Shown here: one piece after another, positions 36,130 through 45,244 of the stretch
How positions within the stretch are numbered: position 1 is the stretch's first letter
How the letters are laid out: each line of letters starts with the position of its first letter
Source: Gemmatimonadaceae bacterium
GTDB taxonomy: Bacteria > Gemmatimonadota > Gemmatimonadetes > Gemmatimonadales > Gemmatimonadaceae
Direction: 5' to 3'
Assembly: GCA_019637355.1 (NCBI GenBank)
Contig: JAHBVT010000001.1
Location: forward strand, 1,457,192 to 1,521,191
DNA length: 64,000 nucleotides
The notes under the pieces: generated by a model
Told to the model about the DNA's origin: nothing
What the model saw: only the letters and a program-made list of their open reading frames with translations
The model's database searches: none
Program-made: the position numbers and the translations under genes

Positions 36130-37638
36130 TTACCAGTTGGGCCCAAGGCTCGGCCACACATCCGCAAGGCTGGCACGAGGTTCGCGCGCAACGAAGATGC
36201 GCACGTCGCGCTCTTCCGGCACGGCTCGTGGGTCGGCCAAGGCGTCTACTTCCTCCACCCGCGCAAAGAAGGCCTCAAGATCGGCACGGGCGTCCGGACC
36301 GGCCAACAGCAGCAAGACCTTCCCGCTTCGACTTCCAGGCCCCCAAGCGTGGAAGTCGCCGGCCGTACTGACGGGGTACGGATACCCAAAGCGCGCCACG
36401 TATCGGGCCAGCGCACCTGCCTGTCCATAGTTGCCGCCGACAATCACGACCTCGGCGCGATCCGCCTCGCTCAAGGCCCCGTACGCTCGTGCGACGGCCT
36501 CGGCCTTGGCGCGCCAGCCGAGCATATCGGCGTAATCCTGCGGCAGCGTCAGTTCCACGCCGCGATTGGTCGTCGTGCCCACGCCCAGCCGGGTGGCGTA
36601 TGCTGCCATCTCCGACGGACCGAGCATCGGCACGCCCATCGGCAGCACGGGAACGCCCAGCGCGAGCATCGCAGACGCGGCTCCCGGGATCAGCCAGCGC
36701 CGGCGCGCGCTCGCGATAACGGCCGCACCGAGGCCGATCAGCACCGGGTACGCCGGGGCGGCGTAGTAGGCCTTCCCGCCCTGCCACAGCACCAGGGCGA
36801 GCAGCCCGACGGCGAAGCCTCCAGCGACGATCGACGCCGCGCGGAGTCGCTCTCGGGCGAACAGTGCGGCTCCGACCATCAGCGCCGCCGGCATCAGCAG
36901 TAGCGGCTGCTCGGCTAACGTCCCCAACACGGACGTGTGGGCGAACTGTCCCTGCTTGAGCGTGTCCAGCTGTTGGAGGAAAGGCCAGCCGTGGTGCATC
37001 TGCCCGACAAGGGTCGGCGCACCAAGCAGCAGCGCCGTCGCGGCCGCCGCCCACGGCCACGGCGTCACGAGATGGCGCCGCAGGCCCGGGTGCAACAGCG
37101 CGACCGCGAGGATGGCTGCCCCGTACATCAGGCTCGACATCTTCGTCAACAGCCCGCAGCCGAGTGCGGCGCCGACCAGCAGCCACCAGCGCGGGGAGTC
37201 CTCTGTGGAGGCGAGCACGAGCGCGGCGACCGCCAAGGTCGCCCACAGTTGGTCGAACACGACCGGCTGGAAGAGCACGCTTGACCGCAGGAATACCGGT
37301 GCCAAGGCCAAGCCCAGCCACGCCAGCACCATCGCCCAGGCGCCCGCGCCGAGGCGACGAAGCAAGCAGAGCACGACGCCTGTCAGGGCGGCTCCGCCTA
37401 GTGCCGCCGGAACTCGCGCGGCCCACACGCTGTCACCGAAGGCGAGCGTGCTCAGCTTGGCGAGTCCGGCGATGAACGGCGGAAACTGCATCCGCCACGC
37501 GAGGTGGTCGCCCATCGCGAAGTAGAGCAACTCGTCGCGATGATACTCCCACGCAGGAGCGAGCAACCACAGCGGCAGGACGGCCCGCGCGACAACCAAC
37601 GCCGCGATGAGTGCGGCGACGCGTCGGCCCGAGTTCAC
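36130..37638 (-). CDS. GT39/ArnT-like membrane glycosyltransferase
   Basis: A 502-aa protein with 10-12 predicted membrane helices. The first external loop carries the GT-C catalytic signature in EYHRDELLYFAMGDHLAW (Asp-Glu pair), then QFPPFIAGLAKLS, typical of the PMT_2/ArnT group that moves sugars from polyprenyl-phosphate donors. A soluble C-terminal part follows the last helix (about residue 390 on). It could use the lipid-linked hexose made by a DPM1-type enzyme such as 20267-20998; that link is inferred. I choose GTG 37636-37638 because it overlaps larC by 4 bases (GTGA); an ATG at 37683 would add a very basic, unconserved 15-residue tail. Confidence 0.78.
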   Translation of the reverse strand: MNSGRRVAALIAALVVARAVLPLWLLAPAWEYHRDELLYFAMGDHLAWRMQFPPFIAGLAKLSTLAFGDSVWAARVPAALGGAALTGVVLCLLRRLGAGAWAMVLAWLGLALAPVFLRSSVLFQPVVFDQLWATLAVAALVLASTEDSPRWWLLVGAALGCGLLTKMSSLMYGAAILAVALLHPGLRRHLVTPWPWAAAATALLLGAPTLVGQMHHGWPFLQQLDTLKQGQFAHTSVLGTLAEQPLLLMPAALMVGAALFARERLRAASIVAGGFAVGLLALVLWQGGKAYYAAPAYPVLIGLGAAVIASARRRWLIPGAASAMLALGVPVLPMGVPMLGPSEMAAYATRLGVGTTTNRGVELTLPQDYADMLGWRAKAEAVARAYGALSEADRAEVVIVGGNYGQAGALARYVARFGYPYPVSTAGDFHAWGPGSRSGKVLLLLAGPDARADLEAFFARVEEVDALADPRAVPEERDVRIFVAREPRASLADVWPSLGPNW

Positions 37639-38822
37639 GCGCCGCGCCAGGCGGCGAGTGCGTCGTCGGCCACGGCGAGCCACGGGCGACCGAGGGCCGC
37701 GGCCGCTCGCGAGACGTCATCCGCCTCCGGCTTGGCCGTGCGCTGACCGTCGGGACGCGTCACCACCTTCAGCGCGATCGCTTGCCCACCGACGTGCACG
37801 ACGGCCCGCTCGCGGGCCAAGACGCGTCGGGTGCCGGCGAACGCGCGCACGCCGATGCTGGACGATTCGGTGAGCAGGAGCTGCTCCAGCGTGCCTGCGC
37901 GATCCGGCGTCGCCAGCACCTCCACCCGCACCCCGGGCCGCCCCTTCTTCATCAGCGTCTGCAGCAACACCACGTCGAGTGCGCCCGCAGCGCGCAGTCG
38001 CTCCGCCACCGCCGCGACTTCTTCACCGCTGCCGTCGTCGATGTCCGCGACGAGGTGGACGACGTGCTCGCGGCCCTGCTCCGGCGATGACAGCACCGAC
38101 GGATCTGTATCCGCGATGAAGATGCGCAACGCATTCGCGCGGTCCTTGAAGTCCTTGGTCCCCGCCCCGAAGCCACTGCGACGCACCACGAACTTCGCCG
38201 GCGGCGGCCCTGCGCTCAGCACCCGCACCAGCGCCGCGCCCGTCGGCGTCGTCAACTCACCGGAGCCATCCGGTCCCGGACGGACGGGCAACCCTTCGAG
38301 GAGGCGCAGGGTCGCGGCGGTAGGCACGGCCATCCGACCGTGCTGGGTGTCCACGAAGCCGTCGCCAAGCGGGATGGTGCCGCAGTAGACGTGCTCCACG
38401 CCCAACTGCTCCAGTCCCCAGATGGTCCCGACGATGTCGAGGACCGCATCCACGCTGCCGACCTCGTGCAGGTGCACGCGCTCCACCGTGGTGCCGTGGA
38501 TGGCCGCCTCGCACTCGGTGATCAGCGTGAAGGCGCGGATGGCCTTCTCCTTGACCGACGCCGGCGCAGGCGTGGCCTCGACCATCGCCGTCAGGTGCTT
38601 GAGGTGCCGGCCGTGCGGCTGCGGCGGGATGGTGAAGTCCACCTTCTTGCTCGCGATCTGGCCCCGGAGCACGGGCTGGATGCTCACGCCGATGTCGGGA
38701 ATGCCCAGGGCCTGCGGCAGGTCTTGGATGAACTGCTCCGGCAGCCCGCAGTCGATCAGGGCGCCGAGGCACATATCGCCGGCGATGCCGGACATTGGGT
38801 CGAGGATGGCGATGCGAGGCAT
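37635..38822 (-). CDS. larC: LarC, nickel-pincer-nucleotide cofactor nickel-inserting enzyme
   Basis: Inserts nickel into the pyridinium pincer cofactor of lactate racemase-type (LarA) enzymes. The 395-aa protein starts IAILDPMSGIAGDMCLGAL, the LarC/TIGR00299 N-terminus. It has His-rich HGRHLKHL and VERVHLHEVGSVDAVLDIVG, and the C-terminal ferredoxin-like part with LVADIDDGSGEEVAAV. Unlike Lactobacillus plantarum larC, which needs a frameshift, this is one open frame. larA, larB and larE are not in the window. ATG 38820-38822; the frame is open to 39269 but that is antisense to the globin gene. Confidence 0.88.
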   Translation of the reverse strand: MPRIAILDPMSGIAGDMCLGALIDCGLPEQFIQDLPQALGIPDIGVSIQPVLRGQIASKKVDFTIPPQPHGRHLKHLTAMVEATPAPASVKEKAIRAFTLITECEAAIHGTTVERVHLHEVGSVDAVLDIVGTIWGLEQLGVEHVYCGTIPLGDGFVDTQHGRMAVPTAATLRLLEGLPVRPGPDGSGELTTPTGAALVRVLSAGPPPAKFVVRRSGFGAGTKDFKDRANALRIFIADTDPSVLSSPEQGREHVVHLVADIDDGSGEEVAAVAERLRAAGALDVVLLQTLMKKGRPGVRVEVLATPDRAGTLEQLLLTESSSIGVRAFAGTRRVLARERAVVHVGGQAIALKVVTRPDGQRTAKPEADDVSRAAAALGRPWLAVADDALAAWRGA

Positions 38823-38879
38823 TGCGATGAATCTACCGTCTTGCCGCAGCGAAGAGCAGGCGCCGTTAGATTGCGCGGC

Positions 38880-39272
38880 GTGACCGCCATCGGCCCTGAC
38901 CGCACCCCGTACACGCTCATCGGCGGAGAATCCGGCGTCCGCCAGCTCGTCGACCGCTTCTACGACCTGATGGACAGCGCTCCGGAGGCCGTCGACGTAC
39001 GGAGGTTGCACGCGACCAGCCTCAAGGTCTCGCGCGAGAAACTGTTTCTCTTCCTCACCGGATGGCTCGGCGGCCCGCAACTCTACGTGGAGCGCTTCGG
39101 CCATCCAATGCTGCGGGCCCGGCACCTGCCCTTCGCCATCGCCGAGCGCGAACGCGACCAATGGCTCTGGTGTATGGAGCAGGCCATCGCCGAGCAGGCG
39201 ATGCCCGACGACCTGAAGGAGTTTCTGCGCAGCAAGCTGCGCCCGCTCGCCGACCATATGCGCAACCAATGA
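38880..39272 (+). CDS. Truncated haemoglobin, group II (GlbO-like)
   Basis: A 130-aa single-domain 2-on-2 globin. LIGGESGVRQLVDRFYDLMDS forms helices A-B. GWLGGPQLYVERFGHPMLRARHLPFAI contains the E-F region with the proximal histidine in RARH, and ERDQWLWCMEQAI gives the conserved Trp of helix G that marks group II. Such globins bind O2 and may detoxify NO or peroxide. The start is GTG 38880; the gene is divergent from larC with 57 bases between the two starts. Its stop overlaps the next ATG (ATGA). Confidence 0.86.
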   Translation: MTAIGPDRTPYTLIGGESGVRQLVDRFYDLMDSAPEAVDVRRLHATSLKVSREKLFLFLTGWLGGPQLYVERFGHPMLRARHLPFAIAERERDQWLWCMEQAIAEQAMPDDLKEFLRSKLRPLADHMRNQ

Positions 39273-40702
39273 ATCGCTCGTTCGTCGCTCTCGCCCTTAC
39301 GACCGCCGCGCTCCCCGCGGCGCTTGGCGCACAACGCATCGAAGGCCAACTCCGCACCGCGCAGGGAACGCCTGCTGGCGGCGCCGTGCTCACGGCCCTC
39401 GCCGCTGACGGCGCGGCCATCGGCCGCAGCGTCACCCGCGACGACGGCAGCTTCGTGCTGTACCTCGACCGCGAGGGCGCTGCGCGCGTCGTCGCGAAGC
39501 GCGTCGGCCTGCTGGCCGACACGCTCGACGCCCCCGCAGTCGCCGGCGAAGCCGTGGCAACGCTCGAAGCGACGCTTAGCGACCGCCGCCTCCTGCTCGG
39601 CGGAGGCCGTCCCTCGGGCGCCACCTGCGACCGGACGGAGCGCGGACGCGCTTCGGCAATGACCGTCTGGCAGGAGATTCTGGCGGCGGCTACGGCCGCC
39701 AGGTACCGCATCGGGCGCAGCGACACCCAGGGCCGCTGGGTCTCCACGCAGTTCCGTGTCGCCAAGCAGACGGACGACACGTTGCGCGCGGCATTGCGCC
39801 GCGGGTCCGGCTCGCTGCCCAATCCCTTCCCCGTCGTCACCCCTGAGCGCCTCGAGGATGTCGGCTTCTTCGCCACCGTCGGAGGCGACCGCACGTTCTA
39901 CGTGCCGGACTTGGAGATCATCGCGACGGATTGGTTCCTTGAGACGCACTGTGTGCGGCTTCGCCGGCTGGACGGCGACTCGCTGCTGGTGAGCTTCGAG
40001 CCCACGCGGATCCGCCGCGGCCGGGTGGACGTCGCCGGCGAGCTTACGCTGGATCATCCCTCGCTTGCCGTGCGCTCGATGCGCTTCCGCTACGTGGACC
40101 TGCCAGCCACCGAACGTGAGTCGGGCGCCGGTGGCAGCATTCGCTTCGCCCGCACCAACACCGGCGGCTGGCTGGTGTCCGAGTGGTGGCAGCGCACGCC
40201 GTTCCTCAACTACTTCGCCGGCGAGGGCAACACCACCTTCATCCGCACGCAGATGACGCTGGTGGACGTGGTCGCGCACTTCGTCTCCGGCGGCCGCGTG
40301 CTGGCCGTCGCCGACGATGGCGGGCTGCGGTACCAGCGCGACCCCTTCGGCGTGCGGATCGCCGGCACGCCGTTCGCGCGCTACTGCACCGAGCGGACCA
40401 GCGCGCTCCCCACCGCCGCCGTGCACGGCGTGCTCCTCGCCGACTCCACCGACATCCCCTTGCCCGGCACCGTGATCCGGGCGTCGTGGACCGTTCCCGT
40501 CATCGTCAACCGCACGGAGCTTACCGACCGCGAGGAAGTCCGCGAGGCGACCACGGCGGAGGACGGCTCCTGGGCCATCTGCGACATCCCCGTGGACCGC
40601 GACCTCGTCATCCGCTGGGAGACCGGCAGTGAGGAACGCCGCATCCCCGTGCGCGTCACCCAGCCGCTCTCCTTGACGCAGGTGATGCCGCCCCGCGGCT
40701 AG
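39269..40702 (+). CDS. Exported protein with carboxypeptidase regulatory-like domain
   Basis: A 477-aa protein with a signal peptide (MNRSFVALALTTAALPAALGAQ) and, right after it, a carboxypeptidase-regulatory-like Ig fold (about 24-105: IEGQLRTAQGTPAGGAVLTAL, then TRDDGSFVLYLD). The central part (about 130-350) is a beta-rich region of unknown type. A second regulatory-like fold closes the protein (VHGVLLADSTDIPLPGTVIR, then EDGSWAICDIP). Proteins of this kind are abundant in Gemmatimonadota and relate to the plug-side domains of TonB-dependent receptors. ATG 39269 overlaps the globin stop. Its TAG stop shares a CTAG with the opposing thrC stop. Function unknown. Confidence 0.68.
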   Translation: MNRSFVALALTTAALPAALGAQRIEGQLRTAQGTPAGGAVLTALAADGAAIGRSVTRDDGSFVLYLDREGAARVVAKRVGLLADTLDAPAVAGEAVATLEATLSDRRLLLGGGRPSGATCDRTERGRASAMTVWQEILAAATAARYRIGRSDTQGRWVSTQFRVAKQTDDTLRAALRRGSGSLPNPFPVVTPERLEDVGFFATVGGDRTFYVPDLEIIATDWFLETHCVRLRRLDGDSLLVSFEPTRIRRGRVDVAGELTLDHPSLAVRSMRFRYVDLPATERESGAGGSIRFARTNTGGWLVSEWWQRTPFLNYFAGEGNTTFIRTQMTLVDVVAHFVSGGRVLAVADDGGLRYQRDPFGVRIAGTPFARYCTERTSALPTAAVHGVLLADSTDIPLPGTVIRASWTVPVIVNRTELTDREEVREATTAEDGSWAICDIPVDRDLVIRWETGSEERRIPVRVTQPLSLTQVMPPRG

Positions 40703-41841
40703 AAGCGGTAGCTCGCGCCCGATCCGGTGTTGAAGACCACGACCTCGGCCGACGCCTTGAGGCGCCCCGCGGCCACGAGCTGACGCGTGGCTTCGAGGGC
40801 GGCCCCACCTTCCGGCGCCGCATCGATCCCGCTGCGGCTCGCGAGCAGCAGCGTTCCTCGACGAATGGCCTCCTCGCTGACGGCCTCCGCGTCGCCCTGG
40901 CTCTCGCGCAGCGTGCGCAGCGTCATCCGATCGCCCAGCGGGCCCGGGACCCGCAGTCCGCTCGCGTGCGTCGTCGGATCCGCCCAGGGCGTCGCCTTCT
41001 CCTCGCCCGCGTGGAAGGCACGCACCAAGGGCGCACAGCCTTCCGCCTGCGCGATGATCATTCGCGGACGCCGCTCGTCGCGAGGCATCCAGCCCCAGTC
41101 GCGCATCTCGTTGATCGCCTTCCAGATGCCGATGGTTCCCTCACCGCCGCCCGTCGGATAGACGATCGCGTCCGGGAATCGCCAGCCCAGCTGTTCGGCG
41201 ACCTCGTACCCCATCGTCTTCATTCCTTCTACGCGGTACGGCTCGCGCACCGTCGCGACGTTGAAGAACCCGCTCTCGGTGGCGAAGGCCATTGTCGCCT
41301 TGCCGGCGTCGCCGATGTGTCCGGACACGAGCACCAGGTCGGCACCGAAGGCGCGGATCGAACCGAGAATCGGCGGTGGTGTGGTCTCGGGCGCGTAGAT
41401 CCGGCAAGGCAGGCCTGCCGCCGCCGCATACGCCGCCAACGCGATGCCCGCATTCCCCGCCGTCGGCACACACACGCCCGGCAAGCCGAGCGCCTTGGCC
41501 CGCGTCACCGCCATCATCAGGCCGCGCGCCTTGAAGCTCGCCGTGGGATTCAGCCCTTCGTCCTTCACCCACAGGCGGCGCACGCCAAGGTCCTGCGCGA
41601 GCTGCGGCAGCTCGATCAGCGGCGTCATTCCCTCGCCGAGGCTGACCGGCGTCTCGCCAGGGAGCAGTGGCAGCGCCGCGCCGTAGCGCCAGAGGCTCGC
41701 CTCTGCCGTGATGGCCGTGCGCGGCACCGCAGACGGATACTCGACGAGCAACGGCTGTCCACAGGTCGGGCACAGAGACGCCAGGCGAGTGCCGTCGGGC
41801 TGGGTATAGTCGCAAGCAGTGCAGCGGAGAGACCAAGACAT
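40699..41841 (-). CDS. thrC: Threonine synthase
   Basis: PLP enzyme converting O-phosphohomoserine to threonine. The 380-aa protein has an N-terminal zinc-ribbon-like segment (CTACDY and CPTCGQ). The PLP lysine lies in NPTASFKARG (about residue 102), the phosphate loop region in PTAGNAGIALAAYAA, and the glycine-rich cofactor loop in VYPTGGGEGTIG. Because fold-II PLP enzymes are similar, a threonine-synthase-like lyase remains possible, but the N-terminal ribbon favours the plant/archaeal-type ThrC. It converges with 39269-40702; both genes stop within the same CTAG (40699-40702). Confidence 0.85.
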   Translation of the reverse strand: MSWSLRCTACDYTQPDGTRLASLCPTCGQPLLVEYPSAVPRTAITAEASLWRYGAALPLLPGETPVSLGEGMTPLIELPQLAQDLGVRRLWVKDEGLNPTASFKARGLMMAVTRAKALGLPGVCVPTAGNAGIALAAYAAAAGLPCRIYAPETTPPPILGSIRAFGADLVLVSGHIGDAGKATMAFATESGFFNVATVREPYRVEGMKTMGYEVAEQLGWRFPDAIVYPTGGGEGTIGIWKAINEMRDWGWMPRDERRPRMIIAQAEGCAPLVRAFHAGEEKATPWADPTTHASGLRVPGPLGDRMTLRTLRESQGDAEAVSEEAIRRGTLLLASRSGIDAAPEGGAALEATRQLVAAGRLKASAEVVVFNTGSGASYRF

Positions 41842-41880
41842 TGAGTACGGGACGGATGACGGATGACGGAGGCAGCGGCG

Positions 41881-43722
41881 CTATGACTCCGCGGGCGGCG
41901 GCGCCACGCCGAGTCCTTCGAGCAACTTGCGCGCGCTCGCGTCGCTGAACCCTTCTAACGCAGCGATCTGCTCCACCGTTGCCTCCTTCACGCCCTGCAG
42001 CGAGCCGAAGGCCTGCAGCAGTGCACGGCGCTTGACGGGACCGACGCCAGGCAGGCGCAGCAGTTCGCTGGTGACGGTGCGCATCGTGCGCCGCTTGCGG
42101 TTGTAGGTGACGGCCGTGCGATGCGCCTCGTCGCGGATCTGCTGTAGCAACCGCAGCGCAGCCGAGCGTCGCGGCAATCGCAGCGATTCACGACGGCCAC
42201 GCACGAAGATCTCCTCCTCGCGCTTCGCCAGCCCGATGAGGGGCAGCGCACCGAGATCCAGCGCCGCCAGCGCCTCGTCGGCGGCGCTGAGCTGACCTTT
42301 GCCGCCGTCCACGACGACGAGGTCCGGCAGCGAGCGGTTCTCGTCGAGCCGGCGACGAAAATAGCGGCCGACAACCTCGCGCATCGCCTGGAAGTCATCG
42401 GGGCCGGCCGACTCCTCGACGCTCTTCACCTTCATCGTGCGGTACTCGCTGCGCCGCGGCCGTCCATTCTCAAACCAGACCACCCCGCCGACGCTGTCCT
42501 TGCCCTGCGCCGTGGAGTTGTCGAAGCAGACGATCGTCCGCGGCAGCTTCTCTAGGCCCAGTGCCTGCCCCAACTCATATACCGGGTCCGCCGCGCGCTC
42601 GTCCGTCTCCTGCTCCGCCAGCTTGAACTCCTCCAGCAGGTGCCGCGCGTTCTGTTCCGCGAGGTCGAGGAGATCCCGCTTGGGCCCGCGCTGGGGCACG
42701 AGGACCTTCGCCGCGCCCTCAAGCGCCTGCTCGAACAGCGGGCGGTCCTCGAAGTCGAACGGCAGCAACAGCTCACGCGCCCGCGCCGGCGCCTTGAGAT
42801 AGCCGCTCACCAGGTACGTGGCGAGCACCTGGCCATCAGGCTCGCCCTCCACGCCCTCGAGGAAGCGGTGCTCCCTCGCCACCAGCTTGCCGCCGCGGAT
42901 GCGCAGCAACGTCGCCGCCGCGTCGTCGCCATCGCGCGCGTACCCGACCACGTCGCGGTCCCCGCCCTCCACCTCGGCGACCACGCTGGGCTCCTCCATC
43001 CGCTCGAGCCGGACGATGGCGTCGCGAAGCTCTGCGGCGCGCTCGAAGTCCATTGCCTCGGAGGCGGCATCCATCAGGCCGCGGACGCGCTTGACCACAT
43101 CGTCCGTGCGGCCATCGAGGAAGGTCAGCACCTCGCCGATCATCGCTCCGTAGTCGGCCTCGGATTGCAGTCCCACGCAGGGCGCCTTGCAGCGGCCGAT
43201 GTGGTAGTCGAGGCAGGCGCGCTCCGGCATCTCCCGCGGCATATCGTAGCGGCAGGAGCGCACCGTGAAGATCCGCTTTACCACGTCGAGCGCGCGGCGC
43301 ATCGCCGCGACGTCCGTGTACGGCCCGAAGTACCGCGCCCCGTCCGACTGCAGGCGCCGCGTGACGAACACGCGCGGATAGCGCTCCTGCACCGTCACCT
43401 TGATGTACGGATAGGTCTTGTCGTCCCGCAGCATCACGTTGTACTTGGGCCGGTGCTCCTTGATCAGGTTGTTCTCGAGGATCAGCGCGTGTGCCTCGTC
43501 CGGCACGACGATCGTCTCGAGATCGGCGATGCGCGCGACCAGTCGCTGCGTCTTGGGGCTGTCGGGGTGGTCGGAGCCGAAGTAGCTGCGCACGCGCGGC
43601 CGCAGGCGCTTCGCCTTCCCCACATACAGCACCGTGCCCTCGGCGTCCTTCCACAGGTACACGCCTGGCGTGTCCGGCAGGTGCGCCAGCTTCTGCGCGA
43701 CTGCCTCAGGCGCGTCGGGCAT
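41881..43722 (-). CDS. uvrC: Excinuclease ABC subunit C
   Basis: Makes both incisions in nucleotide excision repair. The 613-aa protein has an N-terminal GIY-YIG nuclease (GVYLWKDAEG...LYVGKAKRLRPRV, residues about 19-40). A cysteine cluster follows (CRYDMPREMPERACLDYHIGRC read in parts, about 155-177), then a UVR domain (DFERAAELRDAIVRLE). The RNase H-like C-terminal nuclease has CFDNSTAQGKDSVGG, and two helix-hairpin-helix units close the protein (LPGVGPVKRRALL and ALEGFSDASARKLL). Full length. It overlaps murJ by 17 bases. A 39-base gap to thrC holds a short GACGGAT direct repeat. Confidence 0.95.
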   Translation of the reverse strand: MPDAPEAVAQKLAHLPDTPGVYLWKDAEGTVLYVGKAKRLRPRVRSYFGSDHPDSPKTQRLVARIADLETIVVPDEAHALILENNLIKEHRPKYNVMLRDDKTYPYIKVTVQERYPRVFVTRRLQSDGARYFGPYTDVAAMRRALDVVKRIFTVRSCRYDMPREMPERACLDYHIGRCKAPCVGLQSEADYGAMIGEVLTFLDGRTDDVVKRVRGLMDAASEAMDFERAAELRDAIVRLERMEEPSVVAEVEGGDRDVVGYARDGDDAAATLLRIRGGKLVAREHRFLEGVEGEPDGQVLATYLVSGYLKAPARARELLLPFDFEDRPLFEQALEGAAKVLVPQRGPKRDLLDLAEQNARHLLEEFKLAEQETDERAADPVYELGQALGLEKLPRTIVCFDNSTAQGKDSVGGVVWFENGRPRRSEYRTMKVKSVEESAGPDDFQAMREVVGRYFRRRLDENRSLPDLVVVDGGKGQLSAADEALAALDLGALPLIGLAKREEEIFVRGRRESLRLPRRSAALRLLQQIRDEAHRTAVTYNRKRRTMRTVTSELLRLPGVGPVKRRALLQAFGSLQGVKEATVEQIAALEGFSDASARKLLEGLGVAPPPAES

Positions 43723-45244
43723 CGTCGAGTCCCGTCACGCGGGCGAGCGCGAGGTACAGCGCTCCGAACCCGCCACAGATCACGGCGCCGCGCAGCACCG
43801 GATGCCAGTCGGGCAGCAGGAGCGCGAGCGTGGTCACAAGCGCCGCCGCCACGATGGCCGCGCCCCACAGCCCGGCCGTCTCGCGCCGCCGTGCCGGCAC
43901 GGCGCCCACGCGAAGCGCGACGCTGCGGCGCAGCAGCAGGAACTCGCCCCACGCGGCCAGGCCCGACACCGCCGTCAGCACGCCTACGCCCCACTGCGGT
44001 GCAATGCCGAGCATCCGCGGCAGCTGTGTGGCCGCCAGCACGCCAAGCACGCCACCGACGAGCACGCGGCCCGCTGCCAGCCGCGCTGGCGTGGCCGTGT
44101 CGTGCAGCGCGAAGAGCGCGGATGAGTAGAGCCGCCCGCGGGTGCTCGCCAGCAGCCCCACGCCCGAACCGGCGAGCGCCGCCCAGACCCAGGCCGCATC
44201 CCCGCGCGAGAAGGCACCGCCTTCAAACAGCGCACTCGCGAGCACCCCACCCAGCACGACGAACGCCACCGCTGAGGGAATCACGAAGTACGCCATCCGC
44301 CGTGCGCCGCTCGCCAGCCGGTTGCGCAGCGCAGCCGACACCGCGGCCTCGTCGCCCGTAGCCTCCGACATCGTGGGCAGTTCACTCGCCGCGATCGACA
44401 TTCCGAACAGCGACACCGGAAGCAGCGAGATCGTCTGCGCGTACGCCAACGTCGCCAATGCACCGGCGCCCAGCAGCGACGCGATCATCGTGTCCACCCA
44501 CGCGCTGAGCTGCACCACGCCGCGGGCGCTCACCGCCGGCCAGAAGTTGCGCAGCACGGTCTGGACCTGCGCCGCGGCCTCGCCCGCCCGCAGCCGCAGC
44601 TGCGGCTCGAGCCGTAGCACCGCGGGCACCTGCACCGCCAACTGCAGCACGCAGCCGACCACGCTCGCCATCGCCACAGCGACGGCGATCTCCTCGAGCA
44701 GGGCCCCGGGCCGCAGCGCGTGCCATACCAGCACCGCGACGATTGCCGCATTCCACAGCACCGGCGATGCATACGAAAGGAAGAATCGCCGGTGCGAGTT
44801 GAGCACACCGAGGCACCACGCCGAGAGCACCAGGATCGCGACGCCCGGGAAGATGATGCGCACCAGCACGATCGTGAGCTCGCGCATCTCGCCGCTGAGC
44901 CCGGGGGCGATCACGCCGACCAGCGCCGGCGTGAACAGCACGCCCAGTAAGGTCACGAACGCGACGAACGACGCCAGAAGGCCGAACACCGCACCGGCCA
45001 CCCGCCCCGCTTCGTCCCGGCGGCCCTCGGCTATCAGCTTGGCATACACCGGGATGAAGGACGCGGAGAGCGCGCCTTCACCGAAGAGATTCTGCAACAG
45101 GTTGGGGATGCGAAAGGCGGCGGCCAGTGCGTCCGCCACGGGGCCCGCGCCAAGCACCTGTGCGATGGCCCGCTGGCGCACCAGCCCGAACAGCCGGCTC
45201 AGGAGAATCCCGGCCGCGACGAGCCGCGCGCCGCCGCTGCGCAT
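43706..45244 (-). CDS. murJ: Lipid II flippase MurJ
   Basis: A 512-aa inner-membrane protein with about 14 helices of the MOP superfamily, which flips lipid II to the periplasm for peptidoglycan synthesis. The N-terminus GILLSRLFGLVRQRAIAQVLG and the loop AFRIPNLLQNLFGEGALSASFIP are diagnostic; the basic residues lining the cavity (R in LSRLFG and FRIP) are kept. It overlaps bshC by one base upstream and uvrC by 17 bases downstream. Confidence 0.93.
   Translation of the reverse strand: MRSGGARLVAAGILLSRLFGLVRQRAIAQVLGAGPVADALAAAFRIPNLLQNLFGEGALSASFIPVYAKLIAEGRRDEAGRVAGAVFGLLASFVAFVTLLGVLFTPALVGVIAPGLSGEMRELTIVLVRIIFPGVAILVLSAWCLGVLNSHRRFFLSYASPVLWNAAIVAVLVWHALRPGALLEEIAVAVAMASVVGCVLQLAVQVPAVLRLEPQLRLRAGEAAAQVQTVLRNFWPAVSARGVVQLSAWVDTMIASLLGAGALATLAYAQTISLLPVSLFGMSIAASELPTMSEATGDEAAVSAALRNRLASGARRMAYFVIPSAVAFVVLGGVLASALFEGGAFSRGDAAWVWAALAGSGVGLLASTRGRLYSSALFALHDTATPARLAAGRVLVGGVLGVLAATQLPRMLGIAPQWGVGVLTAVSGLAAWGEFLLLRRSVALRVGAVPARRRETAGLWGAAIVAAALVTTLALLLPDWHPVLRGAVICGGFGALYLALARVTGLDDARRA

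Noticed and set aside
37635-38822. Programmed frameshift in larC, as in Lactobacillus plantarum
   Set aside because: The whole gene is one open frame containing both N- and C-terminal family motifs.
41842-41880. Short direct repeat (GACGGAT units) between thrC and uvrC
   Set aside because: Only two to three imperfect 7-base copies; likely chance or slippage, not a CRISPR or regulatory array.
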